Part shown: positions 34,253 to 41,597 of the stretch, piece by piece
How the letters are laid out: every line of letters begins with the position of its first letter
How positions within the stretch are numbered: position 1 is the first letter of the stretch
DNA from: Cobetia marina
Lineage (GTDB): Bacteria > Pseudomonadota > Gammaproteobacteria > Pseudomonadales > Halomonadaceae
DNA: 64,000 nt
Direction: 5' to 3'
Assembly: GCF_001720485.1 (NCBI RefSeq)
Contig: NZ_CP017114.1
Span: forward strand, 3,968,001-4,032,000
Position numbers and translations under genes: made by a program
Notes under the pieces: generated by a model
Told to the model about the DNA's origin: nothing
The model's database searches: none
The model's input: the letters and a program-made list of their open reading frames with translations, nothing else

Positions 34253-34280
34253 ATATGGGGCCGGCACTCGGCTTCTCAAG
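34253..34280 (-). promoter_or_regulatory. Sigma-32 (heat-shock) promoter of grpE
   Basis: On the - strand CTTGAGA (34280-34274, 6 of 7 consensus) is followed after 13 bases by CCCCATAT (34260-34253), a full match to CCCCATNT. It lies about 160-190 bases before the grpE ATG, in the shared region with recN. Confidence 0.88.
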
Positions 34281-34320
34281 CCTTCGATGCGGCTTTTCTG
34301 CCAGCTGAGTCCGGCATGGA

Positions 34321-34349
34321 TTGAAGGCCGACGGAGCGTGCTGTATAAA
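34321..34349 (+). promoter_or_regulatory. recN: Sigma-70 promoter of recN
   Basis: TTGAAG (34321-34326), a 17-base spacer and TATAAA (34344-34349) form a near-consensus promoter about 110 bases before the recN ATG. The -10 is covered by the first LexA-like box. Confidence 0.75.
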
Positions 34350-34377
34350 AAGCCATATACACTGTATGTACATCCTG
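34341..34377 (+). promoter_or_regulatory. Tandem LexA-like boxes in the recN promoter
   Basis: CTGTATAAAAAGCCAT (34341-34356) and CTGTATGTACATCCTG (34362-34377) each have a perfect left half of the SOS consensus CTGTATATATATACAG but degenerate right halves (11 and 12 of 16). Their starts are 21 bases apart, two helical turns, much like the tandem boxes of E. coli recN (22 bases). SOS control of recN is well known; binding to these degenerate sites is inference. Confidence 0.55.
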
Positions 34378-34455
34378 TATGGCGACTCCGTAGTCACCCC
34401 CGAAACGGGCAATGATCGGCACGGCGTACGCCCCAGCTTCCCTTCGGAGGTAGTC

Positions 34456-36126
34456 ATGCTGCTACAGCTCGCCATTCAAGATTTCGCCATCGTCGAGACA
34501 CTGGAACTCGATTTTCGCCGCGGCATGACCGCCATCACCGGCGAGACGGGGGCCGGCAAGTCCATCCTGCTCGGTGCGCTCGGTCTGTGCCTGGGCGAAC
34601 GTGCCGATGCCGGCAGCGTGCGACACGGCGCGGATCGCGCGGATCTCATCGCACGCTTCGATATCACAAGCCTCAGCGACGCGCGTGAATGGCTGGACGA
34701 ACGCGAGCTGGGCAGCGACGACTGCCTGCTGCGCCGGGTGATCACCGCCAGCGGACGCTCGAAGGCCTGGATCAACGGCACCCCCTGCACCATCGCGGAC
34801 CTGCGGGAACTGGGTGAGCACCTGATCGACATCCATTCCCAGCACGCCCACCACTCGCTGTTGAAGGAAGAGACGCACCTGCGTCAGCTCGACGAGTACG
34901 CCGGGATCGAGACGCAGGTCACGCAGCTGCGCGAGGACTTCCGCCACTGGCAGGAGGCACATCGCCGCCTCAAGCGCATGAGCAATGATGGCGACGAGGT
35001 ACGCGCTCGTCGCCAGCTGTTGCGCTATCAGGTCGAGGAGCTTGATGAGCTGGCACTCAGCGAGGGCGAGCTGGAGGCACTGGAGCAGGAGCAGGAAACC
35101 CTGGCCAATGCCGAACAGATTCTCAGCGAGGCGCAGGCCGCCGCCGAGTGCTGCGATCATGATGATGAAGGTGCCCTCGCGCGCCTCAATCAGGCCGTGG
35201 CGCGACTGACACACCTGCCGGGCAGCGAGCAGGGTTCGCTGGCCAGCGCACTGGGCATGTTGGAAGAGGCACGCATCCAGATAGAAGAAGCGGCACGCGA
35301 GCTGAACCGCTTCGTCGAAGTCACCGAACTCGACCCGGAGCGTCTGGCCTTCGTCGATGAGCGCCTTGGGCGCATCCACCAGATCGCCCGCAAGCATCAT
35401 GTCTTGCCCGAGGAGCTGCATGGCCTGCACCAGCGACTGAGCGAGGAGCTGGAAGGGCTCGGGGGTGACGAGGAGGCCATCGAGGCCCTGCGTCAGGAAG
35501 TGGCGGCCCGCCGGGATGCCTGGAAGATCCTGGCTACTGAGGTCGGTACGTCACGAGCCGCTGCCGCCCCTCAGCTGGCCAGCGACATCCAGGATCAACT
35601 GGCCTTCCTCGGCATGGGCAAGGCGACGTTCGAGGTTGCCGTCGAGCCACGCGAGCGCCCGCAACCCGAAGGCATGGAGCGCATCCACTTCCGCATCAGT
35701 GCCAACCCGGGGCAGCCGCCGCGGGCGCTGGCCAAGGTCGCTTCGGGCGGTGAACTGTCCCGCGTCTCGCTGGCCATTCAGGTGGTGGCCGCCAGTCGCT
35801 CGACCATTCCGAGCCTGGTCTTCGATGAAGTGGATGTCGGCATCTCCGGTGCGACCGCCGAGATCGTCGGTCAGCTGCTGCGCCGACTGGGCGACAAGGG
35901 TCAGGTGCTGACCGTCACCCACCTGCCTCAGGTCGCGGCCCAGGCGCATCAACATCTGCATATCGAGAAGCAGGCAGAGAAGAACACCACACGTACCCAC
36001 ATGGCACTGCTGGACGAGAGTGGCCGCGTGCGGGAACTGGCACGCATGCTGGGCGGCATTCACCTGTCCGAGCAGACCCTGGCACACGCTCGCGAGATGC
36101 TCAGCGCGGCGGACAGCCGTCACTGA
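34456..36126 (+). CDS. recN: DNA repair protein RecN
   Basis: RecN is an SMC-like ATPase of double-strand break repair. The 556 residues show Walker A in ITGETGAGKSILLGALGL (about 28-45), the long central coiled coil (about 155-380), the ABC signature region KVASGGELSRVSLAIQ and Walker B in SLVFDEVDVGISG. I use the ATG at 34456, preceded by CGGAGG; an in-frame upstream ATG would add 45 residues from the promoter region and is rejected. It is divergent from grpE and ends at a long terminator shared with fur. Confidence 0.96.
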   Translation: MLLQLAIQDFAIVETLELDFRRGMTAITGETGAGKSILLGALGLCLGERADAGSVRHGADRADLIARFDITSLSDAREWLDERELGSDDCLLRRVITASGRSKAWINGTPCTIADLRELGEHLIDIHSQHAHHSLLKEETHLRQLDEYAGIETQVTQLREDFRHWQEAHRRLKRMSNDGDEVRARRQLLRYQVEELDELALSEGELEALEQEQETLANAEQILSEAQAAAECCDHDDEGALARLNQAVARLTHLPGSEQGSLASALGMLEEARIQIEEAARELNRFVEVTELDPERLAFVDERLGRIHQIARKHHVLPEELHGLHQRLSEELEGLGGDEEAIEALRQEVAARRDAWKILATEVGTSRAAAAPQLASDIQDQLAFLGMGKATFEVAVEPRERPQPEGMERIHFRISANPGQPPRALAKVASGGELSRVSLAIQVVAASRSTIPSLVFDEVDVGISGATAEIVGQLLRRLGDKGQVLTVTHLPQVAAQAHQHLHIEKQAEKNTTRTHMALLDESGRVRELARMLGGIHLSEQTLAHAREMLSAADSRH

Positions 36127-36188
36127 GCCCCGACAGGCCGCCTTCCCGACGTCCATTCGTCCAATGAACCTCCTGGCAGTTCGAACGC

Positions 36189-36235
36189 CAGAAACACCAA
36201 CGGCCGCCCCTGTGGGGCGGCCGTTGGTGTTTCTG
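36189..36235. terminator. 22-bp perfect hairpin between recN and fur
   Basis: Bases 36189-36210 pair exactly with 36214-36235 around a three-base loop, placed between convergent recN and fur. Neither strand has a long U-tract (TTTCTG within the stem end). It is symmetrical and probably terminates both. Confidence 0.85.
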
Positions 36236-36281
36236 TCCTGCAGCGAACCTTGTCATCCCTGACACAGGCGAGGCCTGAGCA

Positions 36282-36704
36282 TCAGCTGTCGCTCTTGGTG
36301 TCCTTGGGACGCACGTAGAGCACCAGCGCATGCTCGACCAGCTCATAGCCATGCTCCTCGACGATCTCGCGCTGGCGGCGCTCGATCTCGGGATCACAGA
36401 ACTCTATGATCTCGCCGCTGTCCAGACATACCATGTGGTCATGGTGTTCTTCCTGGGACAATTCGAAGACAGCATGGCCGCCATCGAAATTGTGACGCAT
36501 CACCAGTCCAGCAGTTTCAAACTGGGTGAGCACACGATAAACCGTCGCCAGACCGACATCTTCGCCAGCCTCAAGCAACGCCTTGTACACGTCCTCGGCA
36601 CTCAGGTGTCGATCCATCGATTTCTCGAGGATCTGCAGGATCTTGACTCGCGGTAGGGTTACCTTGAGTCCCGCCTTGCGCAGTTCATGGTTCTGATCGG
36701 CCAT
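36282..36704 (-). CDS. fur: Ferric uptake regulator Fur
   Basis: Fur is the iron-sensing repressor. The 140-residue protein has the winged helix (KVTLPRVKILQIL, LATVYRVLTQFETAGLV) and the metal-binding dimer domain with HAVFELSQEEHHDHMVC. The second Cys of the E. coli structural zinc site is Ser here (CLDSG), and the C-terminal Cys pair is absent, as in Pseudomonas-type Fur. I use the ATG at 36704; upstream in-frame codons have no family support. It is divergent from bamE and convergent with recN. A Fur-box-like site and an iron importer lie about 7 kb away. Confidence 0.95.
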   Translation of the reverse strand: MADQNHELRKAGLKVTLPRVKILQILEKSMDRHLSAEDVYKALLEAGEDVGLATVYRVLTQFETAGLVMRHNFDGGHAVFELSQEEHHDHMVCLDSGEIIEFCDPEIERRQREIVEEHGYELVEHALVLYVRPKDTKSDS

Positions 36705-36782
36705 GCTGGGGTACTCTTCGCAGTCGCTTGATGTATCAGGTATGATCGGCCAAGGCAAAACGATAGGGAATCTTCAGGGCAA

Positions 36783-37211
36783 ATGCAAAACTTGATCAAA
36801 ACAGTCGCCTTTTGCAGCGCCCTGTCGCTGCTCACCGGGTGTAGCTACTTCAGCGTCTACAAGCGCGACCTTCCACAGGGCAACCTGATCAAGCCGGAAA
36901 TGGTCGAGCAATTGAAGCCGGGCATGAGCCGCGAACAGGTCATCTATGTGATGGGTTCACCGCTGCTAACCGCTCCCTTCAGTGAGAATAGCTGGGACTA
37001 CGTATATCGCCTCAAGAAAGCGGACGGCGAGATCATCAACAAGCGCGTCACGCTGAATTTCGACGGCGATGTGCTTTCCACCATCGACAAGAGCGGCGAC
37101 ATCGACAAGGAAACCGTCATCGTGCCGGACCTCGACATCGACCCGCGTGCCGCACAGCCGAACCGCAACGACAGTGGTGCAGGCGCCGCTGACCTGCCGG
37201 ACGAGCTGTAA
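36783..37211 (+). CDS. bamE: Outer membrane protein assembly factor BamE (SmpA/OmlA)
   Basis: BamE is a small lipoprotein subunit of the BAM complex that inserts outer-membrane beta-barrels. The 142-residue precursor has a signal with lipobox LLTGC (Cys20), then the SmpA/OmlA domain: YFSVYKRDLPQGN, KPEMVEQLKPGMSREQVIYV, MGSPLLTAPFSENSWDYVYR. The C-terminal 35 residues are acidic and disordered. The neighbourhood fur-bamE-rnfH-ratA-smpB is conserved in gammaproteobacteria. Confidence 0.96.
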   Translation: MQNLIKTVAFCSALSLLTGCSYFSVYKRDLPQGNLIKPEMVEQLKPGMSREQVIYVMGSPLLTAPFSENSWDYVYRLKKADGEIINKRVTLNFDGDVLSTIDKSGDIDKETVIVPDLDIDPRAAQPNRNDSGAGAADLPDEL

Positions 37212-37216
37212 GTCGA

Positions 37217-37254
37217 CCGCCAGCGGGCCCGTCATCGACGGGGCCGGCTGGCGG
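37217..37254. terminator. GC-rich hairpin directly after bamE
   Basis: CCGCCAGC at 37217 pairs with GCTGGCGG ending 37254. The inner part (GGCCCGTC against GACGGGGCC) pairs with one bulge. There is no U-tract. Confidence 0.5.
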
Positions 37255-37308
37255 GAAACGGCATGCCCGCAAGCGCTCGGACGGCAACAGGGACCGAGTC
37301 GTGATGAC

Positions 37309-37336
37309 AGACGGGGCACCCCAGGGTGCCCCGTCT
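37309..37336. terminator. Hairpin between convergent bamE and rnfH
   Basis: AGACGGGGCACCC (37309-37321) pairs with GGGTGCCCCGTCT (37324-37336); the real loop is about four to six bases. It stands 34 bases past the rnfH stop and may serve both genes, though U-tracts are short. Confidence 0.65.
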
Positions 37337-37370
37337 TGCGTACGGTCGCCGATGCCCGGTGAGGACACCG

Positions 37371-37679
37371 CTACTTCTCGGCGCGTGCCTTGTCGGCTCG
37401 GCGCTTGCGAGCAAGCTTGGGGTCGTTGATCAAGGCACGGTAGACCTCGACCCGGTCACCGGCATCCAGCACGTGCTCATCGGGCTTGCGCAGCGCCTTG
37501 CCGAAGATCCCGAGATCCGCCTCGAGAAAGACCTCGGCGCCCAGTGTCGGGAAATGTTGCTCGAGATGTGCCATGCGTACGGCCTCGCGCGCCGTGGTTC
37601 CCGGCGCGACGGCCAGGGAGACGATCTTCTGCTTCTCCGGCAGCGCATAGGCCACCTCGACCGTGATTCTGTCGCTCAT
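37371..37679 (-). CDS. rnfH: RnfH family ubiquitin-fold protein
   Basis: A 102-residue beta-grasp protein (PF03658 type) starting SDRITVEVAYALPEKQKIVSL, with the conserved LGIFGKALRKPDEHVLDAGDRVEVYRAL (in parts: GIFGK, GDRVEVYRAL, NDPKLARKRRA). Its biochemical role is unknown; the name comes from linkage to rnf genes in other bacteria, and no rnf gene is present here. I use the ATG at 37679 with AGGAG upstream. It lies 72 bases after ratA, the usual partner in the ratA-rnfH antitoxin-like pair. Confidence 0.92.
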   Translation of the reverse strand: MSDRITVEVAYALPEKQKIVSLAVAPGTTAREAVRMAHLEQHFPTLGAEVFLEADLGIFGKALRKPDEHVLDAGDRVEVYRALINDPKLARKRRADKARAEK

Positions 37680-37751
37680 GCTTGCTCCTGTCGGACTCAC
37701 CTTTCAGACCACGTCATCAGGCCTTCTCTACGGCCTTGCCTGTAGCGGACA

Positions 37752-38189
37752 TCAATTCGCGCCGTACAGCTGGTCAGCACGCCGCGTGAACGCCTCGACC
37801 ATCTGACCGGCGACCTGACTGAACAACTTGCCGAAGGCCATGCCCAGCAGGCGATTGCTGAATTCGAAATCCAGCTCCAGCGAGACCTTGCAGGCATCCT
37901 CGCTCAGCGGCGTGAACAGCCAGCGTCCCTCGAGACGCTTGAAAGGGCCGTCGACCAGACTCAACTCTATGCGCTGGGGGGCGAACAGATCATTGCGGGT
38001 CACGAAGCTCTGCTCCATGCCCGCCTTGGACAGAGTCAGCCTGCCCACCAGATGGGCGTCATCCTGCTCAAGCAACTGGGCATCACTGCAGCCCGGCAGG
38101 AATTCGGGGTAACGCTCGAAATCATTGACCAGATCGAACATCGCCTGGGCCGAGTGCCGAACCAGGGCAGACCGGTTGACCGTAGGCAT
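37752..38189 (-). CDS. ratA: RatA/Coq10-type START-domain protein
   Basis: A 145-residue polyketide-cyclase/START-fold protein, with VNRSALVRHSAQAMFDLVNDFERYPEFLPGCS (in parts: ALVRHSAQAMFDLV, YPEFLPGC), GPFKRLEGRWLF and a C-terminal helix VEAFTRRADQLYG. RatA was described in E. coli as blocking 70S formation. The same fold is used by Coq10 to bind ubiquinone, so the role is not settled. It pairs with rnfH downstream and is divergent from smpB, the standard gammaproteobacterial layout. Confidence 0.92.
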   Translation of the reverse strand: MPTVNRSALVRHSAQAMFDLVNDFERYPEFLPGCSDAQLLEQDDAHLVGRLTLSKAGMEQSFVTRNDLFAPQRIELSLVDGPFKRLEGRWLFTPLSEDACKVSLELDFEFSNRLLGMAFGKLFSQVAGQMVEAFTRRADQLYGAN

Positions 38190-38351
38190 CTAGCTCTCCG
38201 CTGACTTGGATACGCGCCTTGCGTATCATGAACAATGGGCCGGCGCATGAAGTGCCGTCTGGCCTTGAATGGTAACACGCCTCCCCCCATCCAGAAGGAT
38301 GCGCCAGCTGTCCGTCGGGCAGTGGCAGGAGCACACGACAAACGAGGCAAC

Positions 38352-38828
38352 ATGGGCAAGAAAAAGAAACCCCAACAGGGCGGCAACCTGATCGCCCAGA
38401 ACAAGAAGGCACGCCACGAATACCACATCGAGGAAGCCTTCGAGGCGGGGCTGGTACTGGCAGGCTGGGAGGTCAAGGCGCTACGGGCGGGCAAGGGCCA
38501 GCTGACGGACACCTACATCGTGATCAAGAACGGTGAGGCCTGGCTGCTCGGCTGTCATATCCATCCGCTGGAGACGGTCAACACCCACGCGGTGGCGGAC
38601 CCGCAACGCACGCGCAAGCTGTTGCTGCACAAGAAGCAGATCGCGCGCATCTTCTCGCGCACCCAGGACAAGGGTCACACCTGTGTCCCCATCAAGCTGT
38701 ACTGGAAGAACGCGATCGTGAAATGCGAGATCGCGCTGGTGGAAGGCAAGAAGATGCATGACAAGCGTGCCACCGAGAAGGACCGTGACTGGAATCGCCA
38801 GAAGGCACGAATCCTGCGGGATCGCTGA
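38352..38828 (+). CDS. smpB: SsrA-binding protein SmpB
   Basis: SmpB binds tmRNA and brings it to stalled ribosomes for trans-translation. The 158-residue protein has [37 protein letters not shown], the [12 protein letters not shown] segment and the basic C-terminal tail [21 protein letters not shown] that mimics an mRNA path. I use the ATG at 38352, with GAGG upstream; the longer open frame begins in noncoding sequence. The tmRNA gene itself follows 181 bases downstream on the same strand. Confidence 0.97.
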   Translation: MGKKKKPQQGGNLIAQNKKARHEYHIEEAFEAGLVLAGWEVKALRAGKGQLTDTYIVIKNGEAWLLGCHIHPLETVNTHAVADPQRTRKLLLHKKQIARIFSRTQDKGHTCVPIKLYWKNAIVKCEIALVEGKKMHDKRATEKDRDWNRQKARILRDR

Positions 38829-39009
38829 GACTGTCAGCGCCATGATCACGCGCCGCGCCTGCACCGTTGCGATGTGGGAGACAAGGGCTTTGAATCACGG
38901 CAAATCACTGTCAGACCAGAAAAAATTCCTGAGGCCTTGAACTGGCGTAGCACAGTCTCCACCTGTTATGATGACACCGTAGCAAAGCAGCAAGCAGTAA
39001 CACTGTTAT

Positions 39010-39364
39010 GGGGGCGTTCTGGCATTCGACGCTGGTGGCAAACCCTGAGGTGCATGCCGAGATCGTAACGTATCTCGTAAATAAAACGTTGCAAATATAT
39101 AGTCGCAAACGACGACAACTACGCTCTAGCTGCATAAGCTGCTCATGATACCGTTGCGCCTGTTCAAGGTGGATTGAGAACGAGCCCGTATAAACAGGAT
39201 CGTCTTGGCCGACGTCTCTAAGGTCGAGATTAAAACTCAGAGAATCGCATTGCTGCAGCCTGTTCATTGGCGGCAGTCGTGTTAAATCAAATAATGAAAC
39301 TAAGCATGTAGAGCCGAAGGCGGAGTGCCGGCGGACACGGGTTCGACTCCCGTCGCCTCCACCA
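39010..39364 (+). ncRNA. ssrA: Transfer-messenger RNA (tmRNA, SsrA)
   Basis: The 355-nt RNA frees stalled ribosomes and tags their products for proteolysis. The 5' end GGGGGCG pairs with CGCCTCC before the encoded ACCA at the 3' end, with one G-T pair. The conserved GGTGCATGCCGAG, ATAGTCGCAAACGACGA and GGGTTCGACTCCCGTCG segments are all present. The tag frame starts at GCA 39105 and reads ANDDNYALAA before TAA at 39135. A -10-like TATGAT is at 38967. It follows smpB and ends at a strong terminator. Confidence 0.97.
39105..39137 (+). other. tmRNA tag-peptide reading frame
   Basis: Ten codons plus TAA encode ANDDNYALAA. E. coli encodes ANDENYALAA (with an added first Ala from the charged RNA), so there is one Glu-to-Asp change. 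The C-terminal ALAA, recognised by ClpXP and other proteases, is intact. Confidence 0.94.
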
Positions 39365-39372
39365 TATCCGTG

Positions 39373-39409
39373 ACAAGAAGGCCTCCCCTCGGGGAGGCCT
39401 TCTTGTTTT
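39373..39409 (+). terminator. Rho-independent terminator of ssrA
   Basis: A 15-bp perfect stem (39373-39387 with 39392-39406) and a four-base loop, followed by TTTTC. It begins nine bases after the CCA end and lies before the convergent ABC transporter gene. Confidence 0.92.
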
Positions 39410-39451
39410 CTGCTGTCTGATATTCCGCGCGCCGAGTCGTGCCAGGCGCTC

Positions 39452-40312
39452 TCAGGTAGCACTGCCACTCAGGCGCTCGTCCGTGCGCCGCACGCCGATC
39501 AACAGCGGGGTACCGGTCTCGGGGTCAGGAATCAGCCGGCATTCGACACCGTAGAGCTTGCGCACCAGCGCCGGTGTCACCACTTCGGAGGGCGGACCTT
39601 CCGCGACCACGCTGCCCGCATGCATCGCCACGAGGTGGTCGGCATAGCGACAGGCACTGGCCAGGTCATGCACCACCATCACGATGGTCTTGCCTTCCTC
39701 GTGGGCCAGCCGCTGGATCAGTTCGAAGACCTCGATCTGATGGCCGAGATCCAGCGCCGAGGTCGGCTCATCCAGCAACAGCAGCGGCGTCTGCTGCGCC
39801 AGCGCCATCGCGATCCAGGCACGCTGACGCTGGCCACCGGACATGGAGGCCAGCTCACGGTCGGCCAGACTCTCGATGTCAGCGGCCGCGATCGCCGCCG
39901 AGACCACCACCTGATCCTCCTGCGACCACTGACGGAAGGCTCCCTGATGCGGCTGGCGACCGAAGCGCACCAGCTCATGCACCGTCACGCCTTCCGGCGA
40001 GTGCGTCTCCTGGGGCAGCAACGCGATGCGCTGCGCGACATCACGGCGCCCGAGACGCCGTATGTCCTGGCCCTCCAGCAATACCGCGCCGGCATGCGGT
40101 GCCTGCAGGCGAGCCAGACCGGCCAGCAGCGTGGACTTGCCACAGCCGTTGGGCCCGACGATGGCCGTCACCTTGCCATCCGGCAGCGCCAGCGTCAGCG
40201 CATCGATCACGGCCACATGCCGCTGTCCGCTGCCATACCCCAGCGACAGCTCACTGGCCTTGAGAGTGGCGTCCACGGCGTCCCCGCAGCGTGGATGATG
40301 TTCAGCGCTCAT
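39452..40312 (-). CDS. Iron-siderophore/heme-type ABC importer, ATP-binding protein
   Basis: A 286-residue FepC/FecE-type ATPase that powers uptake of iron chelates through the two permeases upstream. It shows Walker A GPNGCGKST (53-61), the Q-loop in IALLPQETHSPEGVTVHELV, the signature MSGGQRQRAWIAMALAQ and Walker B LLLLDEPTSALD with a following H-loop VHD. It is the last gene of the four-gene unit, 132 bases after the second permease. The chelate is not evident from the sequence; ferric siderophore is most likely, vitamin B12 or heme possible. Confidence 0.9.
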   Translation of the reverse strand: MSAEHHPRCGDAVDATLKASELSLGYGSGQRHVAVIDALTLALPDGKVTAIVGPNGCGKSTLLAGLARLQAPHAGAVLLEGQDIRRLGRRDVAQRIALLPQETHSPEGVTVHELVRFGRQPHQGAFRQWSQEDQVVVSAAIAAADIESLADRELASMSGGQRQRAWIAMALAQQTPLLLLDEPTSALDLGHQIEVFELIQRLAHEEGKTIVMVVHDLASACRYADHLVAMHAGSVVAEGPPSEVVTPALVRKLYGVECRLIPDPETGTPLLIGVRRTDERLSGSAT

Positions 40313-40444
40313 GGCGCATTCTCCTGAAACGATGACCCTCGTGACCCGATTGGTCCGCGAGGGCTGCGGGCGACTCTCATGTCATTGATGCAGACATGTC
40401 AGCCACACGATGAATGGGGGCATCGGCCGGACAGGACAGCCTGA

Positions 40445-41548
40445 CTAGCGCGGGCTGCGCAGCAGGATCCACAGCAGATAGGGGCTGCCGACCACCGCCA
40501 TCACGATACCGACCGGAATCTCGAGAGGTGACAGCAACGTGCGTCCCGCGAGGTCCGCCAGCACCATCACCAGCGCCCCTGCCAATGCCGAACCCAGCAA
40601 GGGCACTCCCTTGTGGCGCGACAGGTAGCGGGCGATCTCGGGACCGACCAACGCCACCATGCCCACCGGGCCGGCCACGGCCACCGCGGCGGCCGTCAGC
40701 AGTACCGAGAGCCACAGCGTCGCCATGCGCACACGGGCGACATGCTGACCAAGTCCGATGGCGACAGAATCGGTAAAGCGCAGCGTATTGAGCCCTCGCC
40801 CCAGCCACAACGCCGCCGGCACCGCCAGCAGCAAGGCAATCCCCAGCCATTCGAGCGAGGAGGCATCCCGTGCGTTGAGGCTCCCCACCGTCCACGGATA
40901 GGCGCTGTTGGCGACATCGATGGACACCCGCGCCAGCATCAGCTGGGTACCGGCACCGAACAGCGCCCCGACGCCGATCCCCGCGACCAGGAAGCGATAG
41001 CCGCGCGTGCCGATGCCACCGGAAAGCCCGAAGGCCAGCGCCGTGGCGACCACGGCGCCGCTCAGTGCCATCGCCGGTGGCGCCAGCGAGGCGCCGAGCC
41101 CGACGACGGAGGCAACCGCAAAGGCGGTCGCGCCATTGTCGATGCCGATGATGCCCGGCGTGGCGAGACGGTTGCTGGCCAGTGTCTGCATCAGACAGCC
41201 AGCCAACGAGAAGGCGGCGCCCGTTCCGAGGCCGGCCAGCAGTCTCGGCAGCCGCAGCTCCCGGACCACGAAGACATCGGCGAATTCACCATGGCCGAAC
41301 GCGGCCTTCAGGGCGGCGTAGGGGCCCAGGCCCGCGCTGCCCAGCATCAAGGCGGCCACGCAGGCACTCAGCAGTGCCAGCAGCAGACCGAGGTTGGCCA
41401 GCAATGGGGCCCGATGCCACAGCAACGACAGGGGCCCGCAGCGCCACCAGAACGTATCGGCCGGTGCCGTGGCGACAGGGCATGATGCCTGGCGCCGAGG
41501 CACCCCGGCATCAGAAGAGGCCGATGAAGAAGGAGCGGAGCGATACAT
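40445..41548 (-). CDS. FecCD-family iron-chelate ABC importer permease (second)
   Basis: A FecCD/BtuC-type inner-membrane permease with about nine or ten hydrophobic segments. Family motifs include LRLPRLLAGLGTGAAFSLAG, ATPGIIGIDNGATAF and VGMVALVGPEIARYLSRHKG. The start is uncertain: the ATG at 41548 has GGAAA at good spacing, while an ATG at 41572 would add eight residues. Either way it carries a Ser/Ala-rich N-terminal extension of about 60 residues before the first helix. It pairs with the permease encoded just upstream. Confidence 0.88.
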   Translation of the reverse strand: MYRSAPSSSASSDAGVPRRQASCPVATAPADTFWWRCGPLSLLWHRAPLLANLGLLLALLSACVAALMLGSAGLGPYAALKAAFGHGEFADVFVVRELRLPRLLAGLGTGAAFSLAGCLMQTLASNRLATPGIIGIDNGATAFAVASVVGLGASLAPPAMALSGAVVATALAFGLSGGIGTRGYRFLVAGIGVGALFGAGTQLMLARVSIDVANSAYPWTVGSLNARDASSLEWLGIALLLAVPAALWLGRGLNTLRFTDSVAIGLGQHVARVRMATLWLSVLLTAAAVAVAGPVGMVALVGPEIARYLSRHKGVPLLGSALAGALVMVLADLAGRTLLSPLEIPVGIVMAVVGSPYLLWILLRSPR

Positions 41549-41597
41549 GGGCGTTTCCGGGTTATCTGTCATGAAGAACGGCGCATTGAAGCCTGAC

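Noticed and set aside
38911..39468. A 185-codon frame on the - strand across ssrA
   Set aside because: It lies antisense to the tmRNA. The DGSRTRVRRH-type stretch is the antisense reading of the conserved 3' end of tmRNA and often misannotated as protein.
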